A stretch of 64,000 nucleotides of DNA. It comes from Sinotaia quadrata. Its lineage: Eukaryota > Mollusca > Gastropoda > Architaenioglossa > Viviparidae. Below are positions 32,970 to 44,625 of the stretch, piece by piece. The translations under genes and the position numbers were made by a program. The stretch covers positions 110,339,375-110,403,374 of the forward strand of contig CM054179.1 of NCBI GenBank assembly GCA_028829895.1. The letters run 5' to 3'. A model generated the notes under the pieces. It saw only the letters and a program-made list of their open reading frames with translations. It was not told the origin of the DNA and did not search any database. Within the stretch, counting starts at the first letter, position 1; every line of letters starts with the position of its first letter.

Positions 32970-32994
32970 GCGGCCCGCGGGCCGCATGCGGCCC
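32970..32994. other. Two overlapping 16-bp palindromes at the hAT left end
   Basis: GCGGCCCGCGGGCCGC (32970-32985) and GGGCCGCATGCGGCCC (32979-32994) are each perfect palindromes and overlap by seven bases. hAT transposases bind subterminal motifs through BED fingers, so this is the likely binding region by analogy. Confidence 0.6.
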
Positions 32995-33390
32995 CCGACA
33001 GGGCCCGGTGCGGCCCCCAGAAGACTTTAGAATGTTACCATTATTTGTGGCCTGCAAGGAGCTTTTAACATTAATCTGAACAAGGGAGTAGAACAGTGGT
33101 CTGCTTTCCCGTGCATGCATCTTGTGCTGTGTTGAAAACAAACGCTGGATGCGGTATTGAGGTGAGAGCTCTGTGTATTGGGCACATTGTTCAGTTCAGC
33201 TGATCAAAGGGTATGTGTTGAAATAGTAGTATCTGCCCATCTTTGATGTATGGTGACATCAATTAGCATTAGAAAGACCCAAGTCGACAGGCAGCCAGCC
33301 AGAGTTCAGTCTGGGGATGGGGTGAGGTGACGGGTGGGGGGAAGGAAGGTGAAAGAAGAGTGGATGGCTAAATACTTTATGTGGCATTTT

Positions 33391-35060
33391 AATGGAGCAG
33401 CTATGTGCTTAATTTGTTGTGAGTCTGTTACTGTGATGAAGGACTTCAACTGCAAGCAGCATTACAAAACAAAGCACGCTGCGACTTTTTGACTTAAAAG
33501 GTGCTGACAGAAACAACAAAATTGAGCAACTTTTAAAAGGTCTGTCAGCACAGCAACATTTCTTCACAAAAAAGTCTGAAGAAAACAAGTATTTTGCTCA
33601 TGCAAGGTGCAAAGTAGCACATATTGTTGCCAAATCATCACGGCCGCTGTCCAATATGTCCTGAAAAGGCGGACCTTTTCAACACAGTCCCACTCTCACT
33701 GACGACCATTCAAGGCCCTGTGAAGACTTAGCAACAGATGTTTGTGAACAGTTGTGTGAAAGACTTGCTAACTGTAAGTACTTTTCAATTGCTTTGGACA
33801 AGAGCACTGACAATGTTGACATAGCACAACTGCTGGGTTTTGTGCCTGCAGTGGATGAGAACTTTGAAATAACTCAAGAATTAGTTGGTATGGCTTCACT
33901 ACATGGGCGGACGACTGGTGAAGATATTTTTGGAGGAGTGACTTCCGTTCTTGGAAACCTTAAACGTCCAGGTGCCAAAGCTAGCCAGCGTTACCACGGA
34001 TGGTGCGCCTGCTATGACTGGAAGAGCATCAGAATTTGTTGCTCATTTGCTGTCACATTTGCAGGGGCTTGGAATTCCAACAGATAGTGTCCACATGTAC
34101 CATTGCATAATTCATCAGGATTCGCTCTGTGCACGAATCTTGAAATTTGACGTCATGAAATTCGTTTTTAATTCTGTGAACTTCATATGATCCAGAGGAC
34201 TTAATCATCGACAGTTCAGACCATTTCTTGAAGACATCGAGGCAGAATATCGAGACATTCCGTATCACACAGATGTCAGGTGGCTGAGTCGAGGAAAGGT
34301 ATTAAAACAGTTTGTTGAGTTGCGAACGGAAATTTGTGAATTCCTTACTGTCAAAGGCAAAGACACGGCTGTGTTTACTGACAAACAGTGGTTGGCAGAC
34401 TTAGCATTTCTGACAGACATGGCAGATCACTTGAATAGATTCAACCAGCGTCTCCAAGGCAAAGATCACTTTATCTTTGATATGTACAAGGAACTGCAGT
34501 CCTTCAGGTTGAAGTTGAGGCTCTTCTGTTCGAATCTGCAAGCTGGAAATCTTTGTCATTTTCCGATTTGTTCAGCTTTTCAGAAGGAGTACCAATGTAA
34601 CTTCAGCAGATACCATTGCAATTGTGAAACATTGCTGAAGGAATTTACTGAACGCTTTGATGCCTTCAAGGAGCACAGGGACTTATTCAACTTCATTCGC
34701 GATCCTTTCTCATGTAGTGTAGAGTCCGTGCCTGATCACTGTCAACTGGAGGTCATTAATCTTCAATGTTCACCTGAACTGAAGTCATCTTTTCAGCAGA
34801 ACAACATTTTAACATTTTACGGAAGTCTCAGCTCGAGCACATACAGAAATGTCAAGGACTTGGCTTGCAAGTTGTTGTCAGAATTCGGCAGCCCATACTT
34901 GTGTGAACAAACGTTTTCAGTAATGAACATGAACAAGAACAAGCTGAGATCGAATTTGACCGACAACAATCTCTGTTCGATTTTGAGGCTGGCGACTACA
35001 AAACTCAAACCAAATATTGACAAAGTTGTTAACAACATTCAGGCTCACCCTTCTCACTAA
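33391..35060 (+). pseudogene. hAT transposase with BED finger, several disruptions
   Basis: The coding content is spread over at least three frames. A BED-type finger is at 33406-33477 (C-x2-C-x14-H-x4-H). A catalytic-core segment with the LDKSTD motif lies at about 33752-33960. A VTTDGAPAM segment begins at about 33951 in another frame. The rest to 35060 includes HTDVRWLSRG and the C-terminal hATC dimerisation region (about 34830-34990). The last two parts share a frame but are split by a TGA at 34188-34190 in a position where an arginine codon is usual; CGA to TGA by CpG decay would explain it. Frame changes occur near 33715 and 33950. The product would have been a DNA-binding, cut-and-paste transposase. 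No functional protein is expected. Confidence 0.9.
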
Positions 35061-35229
35061 TAAAGACTAAATCTAGGTTAATAAGGCAAAAACGAATGTA
35101 AAGACATTATTTCATTATTTGTGTTGTTCTTTTTCTACTGAGCAATCCATGTGCAATCTGACTTGCGGCCCTCCATGCACTCTCAATTGGAAATGTGGCC
35201 CTCTGGCCTAAAAAGTTTGTGCACCCCTG

Positions 35230-35420
35230 CTATAGACCATACAGATTCAAGGACAGCCTGGCCAGCGGTGACTGACTTATAGACCATACAGATTCAATTT
35301 CAAATGTCTAGGCAAGGCAGCTGTACTATGTCAGCAAAATGTAGTACTGCCGGTTGGGTCGTATTACCATAGTAGTCATACCTTACTGTCACCTCCTTCC
35401 TGTATTAGTCTAGTAGAATG
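35230..35420. repeat. Diverged dispersed repeat, copy A
   Basis: Begins with a 48-bp-array unit (including the right hAT duplication CTATAGAC at 35230-35237) and continues with TCTAGGCAAGGCAG and CTTACTGTCACCTCCTTCCT. The same order of blocks recurs at about 40730-40900 with an estimated 70 percent similarity by eye. The family is not identified. Confidence 0.6.
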
Positions 35421-36260
35421 TTTATATATTGAGGTGAGCTACCAAGCACTTGCAAACGTGGGATCTAAGGTTTAGGCCTATTCAGATGAATTTAGCGGAC
35501 AGAGACTAAAGGATAACTAAATATTGGAAAGCTACCACACACACACAACACATAGTATCACAGAGAATGAATTGTATTGTTAAAAATATAATTCACAAAT
35601 TTTGCACTTTTCCAGATTTATTTCGTTTCGAATTCAGTGACCACCTTAACATAAACACCATCTGTTAAATTCACGATAAGGGGTGATAACTCTAACATAT
35701 ATAATCGTCGAAGAAGTGTAAAACGTGACCAGAATCAGTAATATGATATCCCTGAAATATTTTGTTTTCATAAATTAACATGAATTAAGAGAGTAGTAGT
35801 AGTAACAAACGAGTGGGGAAGAGAAGATTTCGGTTGCTCGACTCAGGCTGCTTTAGATCTACAAACACGACGCGCTCAAAAATAAAGGGAAGCAATGTAG
35901 CACACTGCTCAAGTAACTCTTCAGCCTAAACGTAGGCGACAAGTACAGACGAAGAAAAAAACCCAACAAATAAACAAACAAAAAGGTTGCTAACGAAATT
36001 ATGACGTCACTTGTTTTTTTATTGTTCCTGGTAAAGAGTTTGCATGGCAGTGTATGCCTGTCACAGGAGGAAACTAGCCATAATAAAAGGCTGTTAACGA
36101 AATTTACGGGAGGTAATGTGTGATAATGTAAGTCTATTACGGGAGAACTCTAGTAATAACGTTGGACTATTGTGGGAATAAGCGAATTATAAAGGGAATG
36201 TTCGGCTGTTGACTCTTGTCATTATGTTGGATTATTTATGGAGAAAACCTATCATAGTTT
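35421..36260. other. Non-coding stretch
   Basis: Unique AT-rich DNA. A CRE octamer TGACGTCA lies near 36002. The segment 35410-35440 is the exact inverse of part of the array at 36617-36802. From about 36100 onward the sequence grades into the next array. Confidence 0.4.
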
Positions 36261-36605
36261 TTAACAGTTACGGAAGAAATCTAGCTATAATACTGAACCG
36301 TTGTGGAAGAAATCTAGCTATAATACTGAACCGTTTTCTAGTAATCTAGTCATTATACTGATACTGAACTGTTACGGAGGAAATCTATCTATAATAATGA
36401 ACTATTACAGACGAAATCTTGCTATAATACTGAAGTATTACGAAAGAAATCTTGCTATAATACCTAAGTGTTACGAAGAAATTTTGCTATAATATTGAAC
36501 TATTATAGAAGAAATCTTGCTACAGTATCAAACTGTAACAGAAGAAATCTAATTATAATGCTGAACTGTTTCGGAAGAAATCAAGCTGTAGTACTGAAGT
36601 GTTAC
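36261..36605. repeat. 33-bp minisatellite, about 10 copies
   Basis: The core is GAAGAAATCTAGCTATAATA followed by CTGAACTGTTACG. Copies are moderately diverged. Confidence 0.88.
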
Positions 36606-36616
36606 GTTTATATACC

Positions 36617-36802
36617 CTACTAGAGAGTGCCTGATAGCTCACCTCAATATATAAACATTCTACTAGAGAGTGCCTGATAGCTCACCTCAATATATAAACA
36701 TTCTACTAGAGAGTGCCTGATAGCTCACCTCAATGTATAAACATTCTACTAGAGAGTGCCTGATAGCTCACCTCAATAGATAAACATTCTACTAGAGAGT
36801 GC
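36617..36802. repeat. 43-bp minisatellite, about 4 copies
   Basis: The core is CTACTAGAGAGTGCCTGATA followed by GCTCACCTCAATATATAAAC. It adjoins the 33-bp array. Thirty-one bases of the unit match 35410-35440 exactly on the opposite strand. Confidence 0.92.
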
Positions 36803-37177
36803 TGGCCCTCTTCTTCAGTAGGTCAGTGTGTAATAATTCGCCAGATATTTAGCCCAACTGACTGCATGACCAGCCGAATCGATCTAGCGCACACCAAAAT
36901 CGGCCAGGAAGAACAGAGTCTCTGCCTCTGTCACAAAGGGCCGTCTGAGGAAACTGTCCCAAATCCAAACTTGTTATAAGATTTTGCAAAGAAACCATAT
37001 ATATGTCGACGTGATCCCTTCTTTTCTATTCTTTTCTCTTGTGATACGTCCCCTTTATGCATAGGGGTAATGAGACATGTCTTAATGTTTTGTGGGTCCA
37101 CTGAAACAACATATGCATACTCTGTAACACCTGACAAATTCTGGAGTGTAGTGAGGCATGTGGTCAGCCCTGTTAAG
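36803..37177. other. Non-coding stretch
   Basis: Nothing recognised. Confidence 0.35.
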
Positions 37178-37320
37178 GTTTTTAATGCCAATTTAATTAG
37201 TTTTTTAATGCCAATTTTATTAGTTTTTAATGCAAATTTAATTAGTTTTTTTAATGCCAATTTAATTAGTTTTAATGCCAATTATTTAGTTTTTAATGCC
37301 AATTTAATTAGTTTTTAATC
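37178..37320. repeat. About 23-bp minisatellite, 6-7 copies
   Basis: The core is TTTTTAATGCCAATTTAATT, with variable T-run length. Confidence 0.9.
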
Positions 37321-38350
37321 CATTTTTTAACCTGTCAAGCATCATTCTCTCTCACACATACACTCGCTCGCTCTTTCTGTTGTCTTTCTTTCCTTGATTC
37401 TTCCTTACGTTCGTTCGTTCGTTTCTTATAAATTAAAATCAATAGCCAAAACAGCTACTAAGAAATCGTCTTGTTACCAAGGCTTTGCATTTACAAGAAA
37501 TAGCTGATACTGATTAACACTCAACGGAAAATCTCTCGGGAGGCAATCTAGAAGCCTGATATAGACTGTACCTGCCACGAAAATATTATTTTCCAACATC
37601 GATAATGGCGACAGAATGTGTAAAATCAAAATTCATCAAAACCATCAACAATCAAAAACGTCAACAGTAATCAAAAATGTCAATAGCAATCAAGACCGTG
37701 AAGTTAATATATGTGGGGTGGGTCAGATAACGGGGTTTTTCTTTCTTTCCTTCAAAACAATGGATCTCTAACAAGGACATTAAGCTACCCAACACGGCTT
37801 TTCTGGCACCTTTGAGAACAAGATAAGTATAAGGTAATCTCATTCAGTCAAGCATTCAGCAATGTCACTGAGATCAATTGTCAAATTAAATATCAAAACA
37901 TTTCAGGTAGATACCACGGCTACAGAACCCCTTACGTACCCATTTTTATAATTTTTATTTTTTGCCAATCAGTCAATTGTTAATGGTACACAACGATAAA
38001 TTCACCACAATTACTGACTACTACAGGAAACCATTTGACTTTAAGAGAGTACAAATACCTTTACACAACAATAAAAAGTGTTTCAGCAATAAATTCTTTT
38101 CACTCAAATTTGCTCCCACTGTCACCCTCGAACTTTCTATCGAAGCTTAAAGATATAAAATAATAAAATAATAAAATAATTCTTAAAAATTCCAATAGCA
38201 AATATAGCAAATGTATCCCATATTATTTTGCTTGATTTCTATTTTCAATTCCGTAATGTTCTATTGTTCGCCTCACAGCTGCGATTGTTATCAATTAGTT
38301 TCTCAATTTCTTGAATTAATAACAACACACAACTGCCTATTTAAAATGTT
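37321..38350. other. Non-coding stretch
   Basis: AT-rich DNA with a short (CGTT)n near 37407-37422 and (AATA)n at about 38157-38180. No gene is recognised. Confidence 0.35.
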
Positions 38351-38556
38351 AAGCTAGCTTTATCCACTGTCAAGATATGTCCCTTAAGCTTGTTTTATTC
38401 ACTGTCAAGATATGTCCCATAAGCTAGCTTTATCCACTGTCAAGATATGTCCCTTAAGCTTGTTTTATTCACTGTCAAGATATGTCCCATAAGCGTGCTT
38501 TATCCAATGTCAAGATATGTCCCTTAAACTTGCTTTATCCACTGTCAAGGTATGAC
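38351..38556. repeat. 35-bp minisatellite, about 6 copies
   Basis: The core is TATCCACTGTCAAGATATGT followed by CCC(T/A)TAAGC. Two subtypes alternate, which suggests duplication of a 70-bp double unit. Confidence 0.92.
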
Positions 38557-39341
38557 CCCTCTGCGACGTGTTCCAAGAAATACAACCATTAACCATACAA
38601 GAGCCTTGAACGTGAAGTCTGGACACCTTGATCAAGTCCCCGTATGTACAACGACTCACTACTGTGTACTGAATGATGTTCTCCAGAACACAGAACCCCA
38701 GTATTAGGAAATCAGAATCTAGGCATCAGAATTCAAAACCAGAAACTCCGAATTTTGGAACTTAGAACTTGGAACATGGAATCCGTCGATGATAAACAGC
38801 AAACATACTTCCTAAGCATGTGAGTAGTATTACATTTTTTCTCACTTAGTTGCTTTCCATAGAAATTACTTATAGATTATTTATGACAGCAATAGTCTTG
38901 AGCTTAAATTGATAGAAACTAACGAGCTTTCCGTGAGGTGCTTTGACTTTTATACTCTAAAACTAAAATTAAAAAATAAAAAGCCATCAAGTAATCTTTA
39001 AGCAATACTCAATCAGTGTTTCTATTGAATTCCAATACAATACCAATATTGAAATGCGGAATCGGTGGTAAAACTGTTAAGTACAAAGGGTTTGGAACGA
39101 GCAGAAAAGAACGAGACAGACGCCAAAGAAAAGACACGAGACGTTAGTTTTTTTTTATATATTATCGCCATTGCAATCTACACAGGAGGGGACAAAAGTA
39201 ATAAATCATGCCAAAATCAGAAAGCAGAAAATGTTTGAAAAGAACATTAAGCATAAATCACTTTTTTTCATTCAGTGTAATACATCTGCTTTATTGTATT
39301 TTTTATTTAAAACCCATGCTCTATGAGAAGAAGCAAGAAAT
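38557..39341. other. Non-coding stretch
   Basis: Nothing recognised. The frame at 39208-39405 runs into the next array. Confidence 0.35.
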
Positions 39342-39600
39342 ACGAAATATCTCATACAGTTCAATAAAAGGCCACGTAAAATGCTGCGATCACGAGTTTG
39401 TGTGACGCAGAATTTATATCAAATATCTCATACAGTTCAATGAAAGGTCAGGAGTTTGTGTGACGCGGAATTTATATCAAATATCTCATACAGTTCAATG
39501 AAAGGTCAGGAGTTTGTGTGACGTGGAAATTACAAAATATCACATACAGTTCAATTAAAAGTCACGAGTTTATTTGGTGTACAGGTTACGAAATATATCA
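39342..39600. repeat. About 58-bp minisatellite, 4 copies
   Basis: The core is ATATCTCATACAGTTCAATG followed by AAAGGTCAGGAGTTTGTGTG. The first copy has an insertion and the last is diverged. Confidence 0.88.
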
Positions 39601-39805
39601 TAGTCCAATACATGAGGCTCATGAGCTGGTATGACGATTATGAAAAATTAAGAATGATAATTATCATGCAGTCCAACAATGCTCTTGGCTAAGGGAAATA
39701 ATCATGGAGAATGAGTATTACAAGAATCAAGTACCTCACTAAAGCCGGCCATGTTTAATGTTGTCATCAAACAAGACTTAGACGGTTGTATGCAGAGAAA
39801 TGAAG

Positions 39806-40048
39806 ATTTTGTTAAATGTGATCATTACCAATTACGATTATTTTGTGAAATGTGATTTTACCAATTACGACTATTTTGTGAAATGAGATCATTACCAATT
39901 ACGATTATTTTGTGAAATGTGATCATTACCAATTACGACTATTTTGTGAAATGTGATCATTACCAATTACGACTATTTTGTGAAATGTGATCATTACCAA
40001 TTACGACTATTTTGTGAAATGTGATGATTACCAATTACGATTATTTCA
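39806..40048. repeat. 34-bp minisatellite, about 7 copies
   Basis: The core is GTGATCATTACCAATTACGA followed by CTATTTTGTGAAAT. Central copies are nearly identical. Confidence 0.93.
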
Positions 40049-40729
40049 TGCAATGCAATAAAGAAGACGTGGTATTCTTTATAAGATTATTATAGAATAA
40101 ATCAAGCAGCTCGGTAAATAAAGCTGCGATAAGCAATGTAAAGCATGAATGGCAAGAAAGCACAGATTATATTATGAGCTCAGTCTAGAATATTGTGTTA
40201 AATAATGTAATTATAGTGTAAGTGATGTAGCGTTGCTCGCTAAATACATCCTGCAACCCTTTCCCAGTGAAATCATCGCTTCATGCTAAAACTCAAATTA
40301 TTATAATTCATTTAATTATATATATTAAAAAGTTATCATTTTACTCTGTGAAATAAAACTGTAAGTCGCGTTTGTATGATACAAGGGACAGGAAAACAAA
40401 GTAGGCCAAAGGTCAGGAGGTTAATCCTAAAGATAACATTGACCAATATTAAAAAACCGGTGGTTGGAGCAAGATGGTGCGTGAACATAGAGGAAATGTG
40501 TCGGTGTCTGCTGAAGGTCAGTGGTTGATCACTGGACAGGCTGCTAATGAATGAGTGACCACATACCTGAAATTGTCCAGTAGGGACATAGGAAACGTGT
40601 CACACATGAAATAGCATGTAAATGAACCTAATGTTGTAGAAAATGAAGAAAGGTTTTGCTGAGGAAATCTACGAAGCCAAGCCATTAGTGAGAGAAATGA
40701 ACTTGTTACATCTAACTCTGATAATGCTT
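40049..40729. other. Non-coding stretch
   Basis: Nothing recognised. Confidence 0.35.
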
Positions 40730-40900
40730 ACAGATTCTAAAACCATCTGGCCAGCAATGACTGGGATTTCGAATCACGCAGACTCAATTTCAAAAATCTA
40801 GGCAAGGCAGGTGTAGTCTTGTGTCAGCCTATTGATTCGTCGTGTTAATATAGTAGTCCTATCTTACTGTCGCCTCCTTCCTGTAATGTCGTCTAGCGTT
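40730..40900. repeat. Diverged dispersed repeat, copy B
   Basis: Shares blocks, in the same order, with 35230-35420: a CTGGCCAGC-ATGACTG block, CTCAATTTCAAA, TCTAGGCAAGGCAG, and CTTACTGTCGCCTCCTTCCT. It runs directly into the 76-bp array that follows. Confidence 0.6.
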
Positions 40901-41185
40901 ACACCCACTTTCTTACATCATAAAGCAACATGACTAGTCATCGCCATCGCTTATAGCTGCAATGTCGTCTAGCCTTACACCCACTTTCTTACGTCATAAA
41001 GCAGCATGACTAGTCCTCGTCATCGCTTACAGCTGCAATGTCGTCTAGCGTCACACCCACTTTCTTACGTCATAAAGCAGCATGACTAGTCCTCGCCATC
41101 GTTTATAGCTGCAATGTCGTCTAGCGTCACACTCACTTTCTTACGTCATAAAGCAGCATGACTAGTCTTCGCCATCGTTTATAGT
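40883..41185. repeat. 76-bp minisatellite, 4 copies
   Basis: The core is AATGTCGTCTAGCGTCACAC followed by CCACTTTCTTACGTCATAAA. The first unit overlaps the end of dispersed repeat copy B. Confidence 0.93.
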
Positions 41186-42720
41186 AAGCATCGTGGTCGC
41201 GTTCCTCCGCAAAAATATCTACGTGGCAAACGTCAAAGTGTCCTTTGTTATGTTATTCCCCAACTATTTAATAATGTTTCTTTGATTTTCTTTTGAGCAT
41301 TTGACGACTAGTAAGGTGCTTACATATAGAAATGCTATTCTGTACAAACTACTTTTATCTAAAATTATCTCTCTCAGACTTCCGCTAATATTGATAACGA
41401 TCACCGTCATGCTGTATAATTTTTGCTGAATATAACAACTTATTCCCAACACACCTTTTAACTGCTAACTATAATAATTAATACTTATAATTGTCGACTA
41501 CATCAGTAACGTATAGGGAAAATTCAATGAAGTATTACAATTTTTTTGGAAGTGCGGAAGTAGGAAATGGTTTGGCGAAATTATTGGCTTTCTTGCTCTA
41601 ACTAAGGAAGCCAACCAGCTGAATGAAAGGAACTGAACGCAGTCTGATACATAGGAGATACGTTACAACTCGCAGTACCTAGAAATTATCCTGAGTTACT
41701 GATCCTGATCCTGAGTTAACTGCCAAGGCCGCTGAGCTCAGAAATATGAGTTACTGAGTGGCTGTGGGTTGATCGAAAAAAAAATCACAGTGATCAAGGC
41801 ACCTAATATCTTCTAAATGTGAGGCTACCACAGAGTTCCCCAAGGATCTTAAAATTTTGTGACGAGCATTATACGAACTTTTTCGAGAAATTTTTCGCGC
41901 CCGGGAGGGAGGGGGACACAACAACTTAGAGTGGGGTGGTCAGTGACAAGCCCAAATCTTAGATATGACTTTCAAAAGAATTTTTATAAAATAAATTTAA
42001 ATTAAATTAAAACAAATAAAACTAACAACACTCTAACAATCTGAAAATGCACGTGTTTTAGCCTTATCGTTCAATATCGACACGAATTCTCCAACTGCTC
42101 AAGCCAGTGATTATGCAGGAATAGACAACAGTCATTATTCAGGAGTAGACGACAGCAATGGCCGAAGGTAGAGGACAGAAAAAACGAAAAAATAAAGAAA
42201 AGAAAGTGCAGCGACTTAAAAAAATAAATAAAAGAAACGCAGTAGCGAATCAAGATTAAAATTGTAGGGAAAAGTTCCAAAGTGAAAGGAAGAAGAAGAA
42301 ATTATAAAATACAAAAAAAAAATACACGAGGAGAAAAGCTCATCCTAGCCATAATTGGAGTTTTCTATTTTTATTTACAGCACAAATGGCTTATTACCAG
42401 TGACGAACTGAAACTAGCCTCTTGACAAAGTTTAAGACGACAGGAAGTGGAACATACATGACTCAATTCGTGCCAGCATTAATACAGGACTTCTGGAACC
42501 AAAAAAATCGATGTGACGGAGCGCGAGGGGGAGATAAAACAAAAGACCATCAGAGTGGGATTGATTCCGACAAGTGAAACACTTTACAGCAAAGAGTTTT
42601 CAATTATAACGCCAGCTATAAAGACCAGTAAGTTACAAGAAGAGTACTTGGTTGCGAATACCAAACAATTTTTTAAAATGTAGAATGCGGAAAAGGAAAA
42701 AAATCTGATTGCTAAGCTGG
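41186..42720. other. Non-coding stretch
   Basis: Unique AT-rich DNA without recognised genes or repeats. Confidence 0.35.
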
Positions 42721-42863
42721 ACACAGTTCAATAAGGACACAGTTTAACAAGGAGCATTTCAATAATGACACAGTTTAACAAGGACACATTTAAATAATGA
42801 CACAGTTCAATAAGGACACAATTCAATAAGGACACAGTTCAATAAGGACAAGTTCAATAAATG
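42721..42863. repeat. About 16-bp minisatellite, 8-9 copies
   Basis: The core is ACACAGTTCAATAAGG, with variants. Confidence 0.88.
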
Positions 42864-42934
42864 ATGCAAGCACGGGCCGTTTCAAACGAGTGTTTAACTG
42901 TTAACGTTAATGATATATGAGTAACTCATATTAG

Positions 42935-43025
42935 CTAGTTTTGGAACTAGATAGTTTTGGGACTAGTTAGGTAGTTTTTGGGACTAGTTAGGTAGTTTTG
43001 GGACTAGTTAGGTAGTTTTAGAACT
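42935..43025. repeat. About 20-bp minisatellite, 4 copies
   Basis: The core is TAGTTTTGGGACTAGTTAGG. Confidence 0.9.
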
Positions 43026-43248
43026 TAAAAGTAAATGTAAAAGTAGTCAATTGTTCTAAATAAAAGGAAAAAGGGATTTTTTCATAAAAATACGAGATCC
43101 TAAAGGTATTGAATTATAACTTACTGATTTCTATTTCAGAAAATAACACGAGGTAGACAAAATTATAAATCAATACAAACAGAACAACAAAAAGCAAACA
43201 TATCTTATTCAAGTGACACCTTTTCTTTAGTATGTTGTACTATTCAGC

Positions 43249-43663
43249 TGCACTCTTGAATAGCAGTCTGAATTTAAACATACATACACTCTTGAATAGC
43301 AGTCTGAATTTAAACAAAAATACATACACTCTTGAATAGCAGTCTGAATTTAAACATACATACACTCTTGAATAGCAGTCTGAATTTAAACATACATACA
43401 CTCTTGAATAGCAGTCTGAATTTAAACAAAAATACATACACTCTTGAATAGCAGTCTAAATTTAAACATACATACACTCTTGAATAGCAGTCTGAATTTA
43501 AACATACATACACTCTTGAATAGCAGTCTGAATTTAAACATACATACATACACTCTTGAATAGCAGTCTGAATTTAAACATACATACACTCTTGAATAGC
43601 AGTCTGAATTTAAACATACATACACTCTTGAATAGCAGTCTGAATTTAAACATACATACATTC
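43249..43663. repeat. 36-bp minisatellite, about 12 copies
   Basis: The core is CACTCTTGAATAGCAGTCTG followed by AATTTAAACATACATA. Small four-base length changes among copies break the frame. The 12-residue repeat frames on the minus strand reflect the period and are not considered genes. Confidence 0.95.
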
Positions 43664-43698
43664 TTGCAAGTAACGCGCTCATCATGATCGTCACTGTT

Positions 43699-43740
43699 TT
43701 CGTTGTCGTCGTCGTCATCGTCGTCATCGTCATCATCAGC
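43699..43740. repeat. (GTC/ATC)n triplet repeat
   Basis: Imperfect GTC and ATC triplets. Opposite-strand frames give Asp runs and forward frames Ser runs, neither supported as coding. Confidence 0.9.
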
Positions 43741-44352
43741 AACAGAGTGTCCAATTTGCAAAATGCTTGACTTCCAGAATGGTCACTTTCATCACGTCTC
43801 TCAAAACACATCTCTTTTTATCAGCAAAGTATGGCATTGTGACTTTGGTGTCATCATCTGCTTCCGGTGTAAGAGGTGTGTGTAGGGGGGGAGGGGGGAA
43901 TGGTGTATTCCTATCTATTTCTTTGTTTCTCTTTGAACATAGTTATTCTCTTCTGTAGTATAATTCTGCCTGTGGATGAAACATCAGTTGTATTGGGTCT
44001 GTAAAATTTCTGTCTCCAAAGTTCCGAGCCTTATGATGATTTTTGTATGACAATATGTAAGTTTTAAAAAATTAAAAATAAAGCTTTCCTAAAAATAAAA
44101 AAAAGCAGTAACACTAGTAGTAGAAACAATCACGACAGTTTCCTGCCTGCGAGAGAGTTGTTAGATTGGCAAAAGTGCAAACGAAATATGCGGACTTCTA
44201 AGACCGCAATATACGTATTTATGCGGTGGTTATTTAAACATAACACTAGCGCCATTCAAAAGCAGACTAGACGAACTGACAAGCAACATTACAAACATTC
44301 AGTTTCAAGCAAAATCATTCATCTCATGAAGACTGTGATAAGAAAATTCAAT

Positions 44353-44625
44353 TAATATTCAACACAGACTAGCTTACTAAGAATGGCTGATTTATGACAC
44401 AAACTAGTCATTCAATATTCAACACAGATTAGCTGTACTAAGAATGGCCGATTTATGACACAAACTAGCGTTCAATACTCAGCACAGGCTAGCTCTACTA
44501 AGAAAGGCTGATTTATGACACAAGCTAGTCATTCAATACTCAACACAGGCTAGCTGTACTAAGAACGGCTGATTTATGACACAAGCTACTCATCCTATGT
44601 GTAGCACAGACTAGCTGTACTCAGA
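44353..44625. repeat. About 61-bp minisatellite, 4-5 copies
   Basis: The core is GGCTGATTTATGACACAAAC, with CAACACAGACTAGCT in the same unit. Copies are moderately diverged. Confidence 0.88.

Larger units (their letters stand above)
32954..35229 (+). mobile_element. hAT transposon, Charlie/BED-finger type, non-functional
   Basis: The element is 2276 bp. It begins CAGGGGTGCACAAAC and ends with the exact inverse GTTTGTGCACCCCTG (15-bp terminal inverted repeats). It is flanked by an 8-bp duplication. GC-rich palindromes lie just inside the left end (32970-32994). The interior encodes a broken BED-finger hAT transposase. Terminal sequence and coding content fit the widespread hAT-Charlie-like group that also gave rise to domesticated genes such as GTF2IRD2. 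Confidence 0.93.

Noticed and set aside
43240..43811. Minus-strand repeat proteins with FKFRLLFKSVCM-like units
   Set aside because: They follow the 36-bp array. Four-base insertions in some units shift the frame, which shows no coding constraint.
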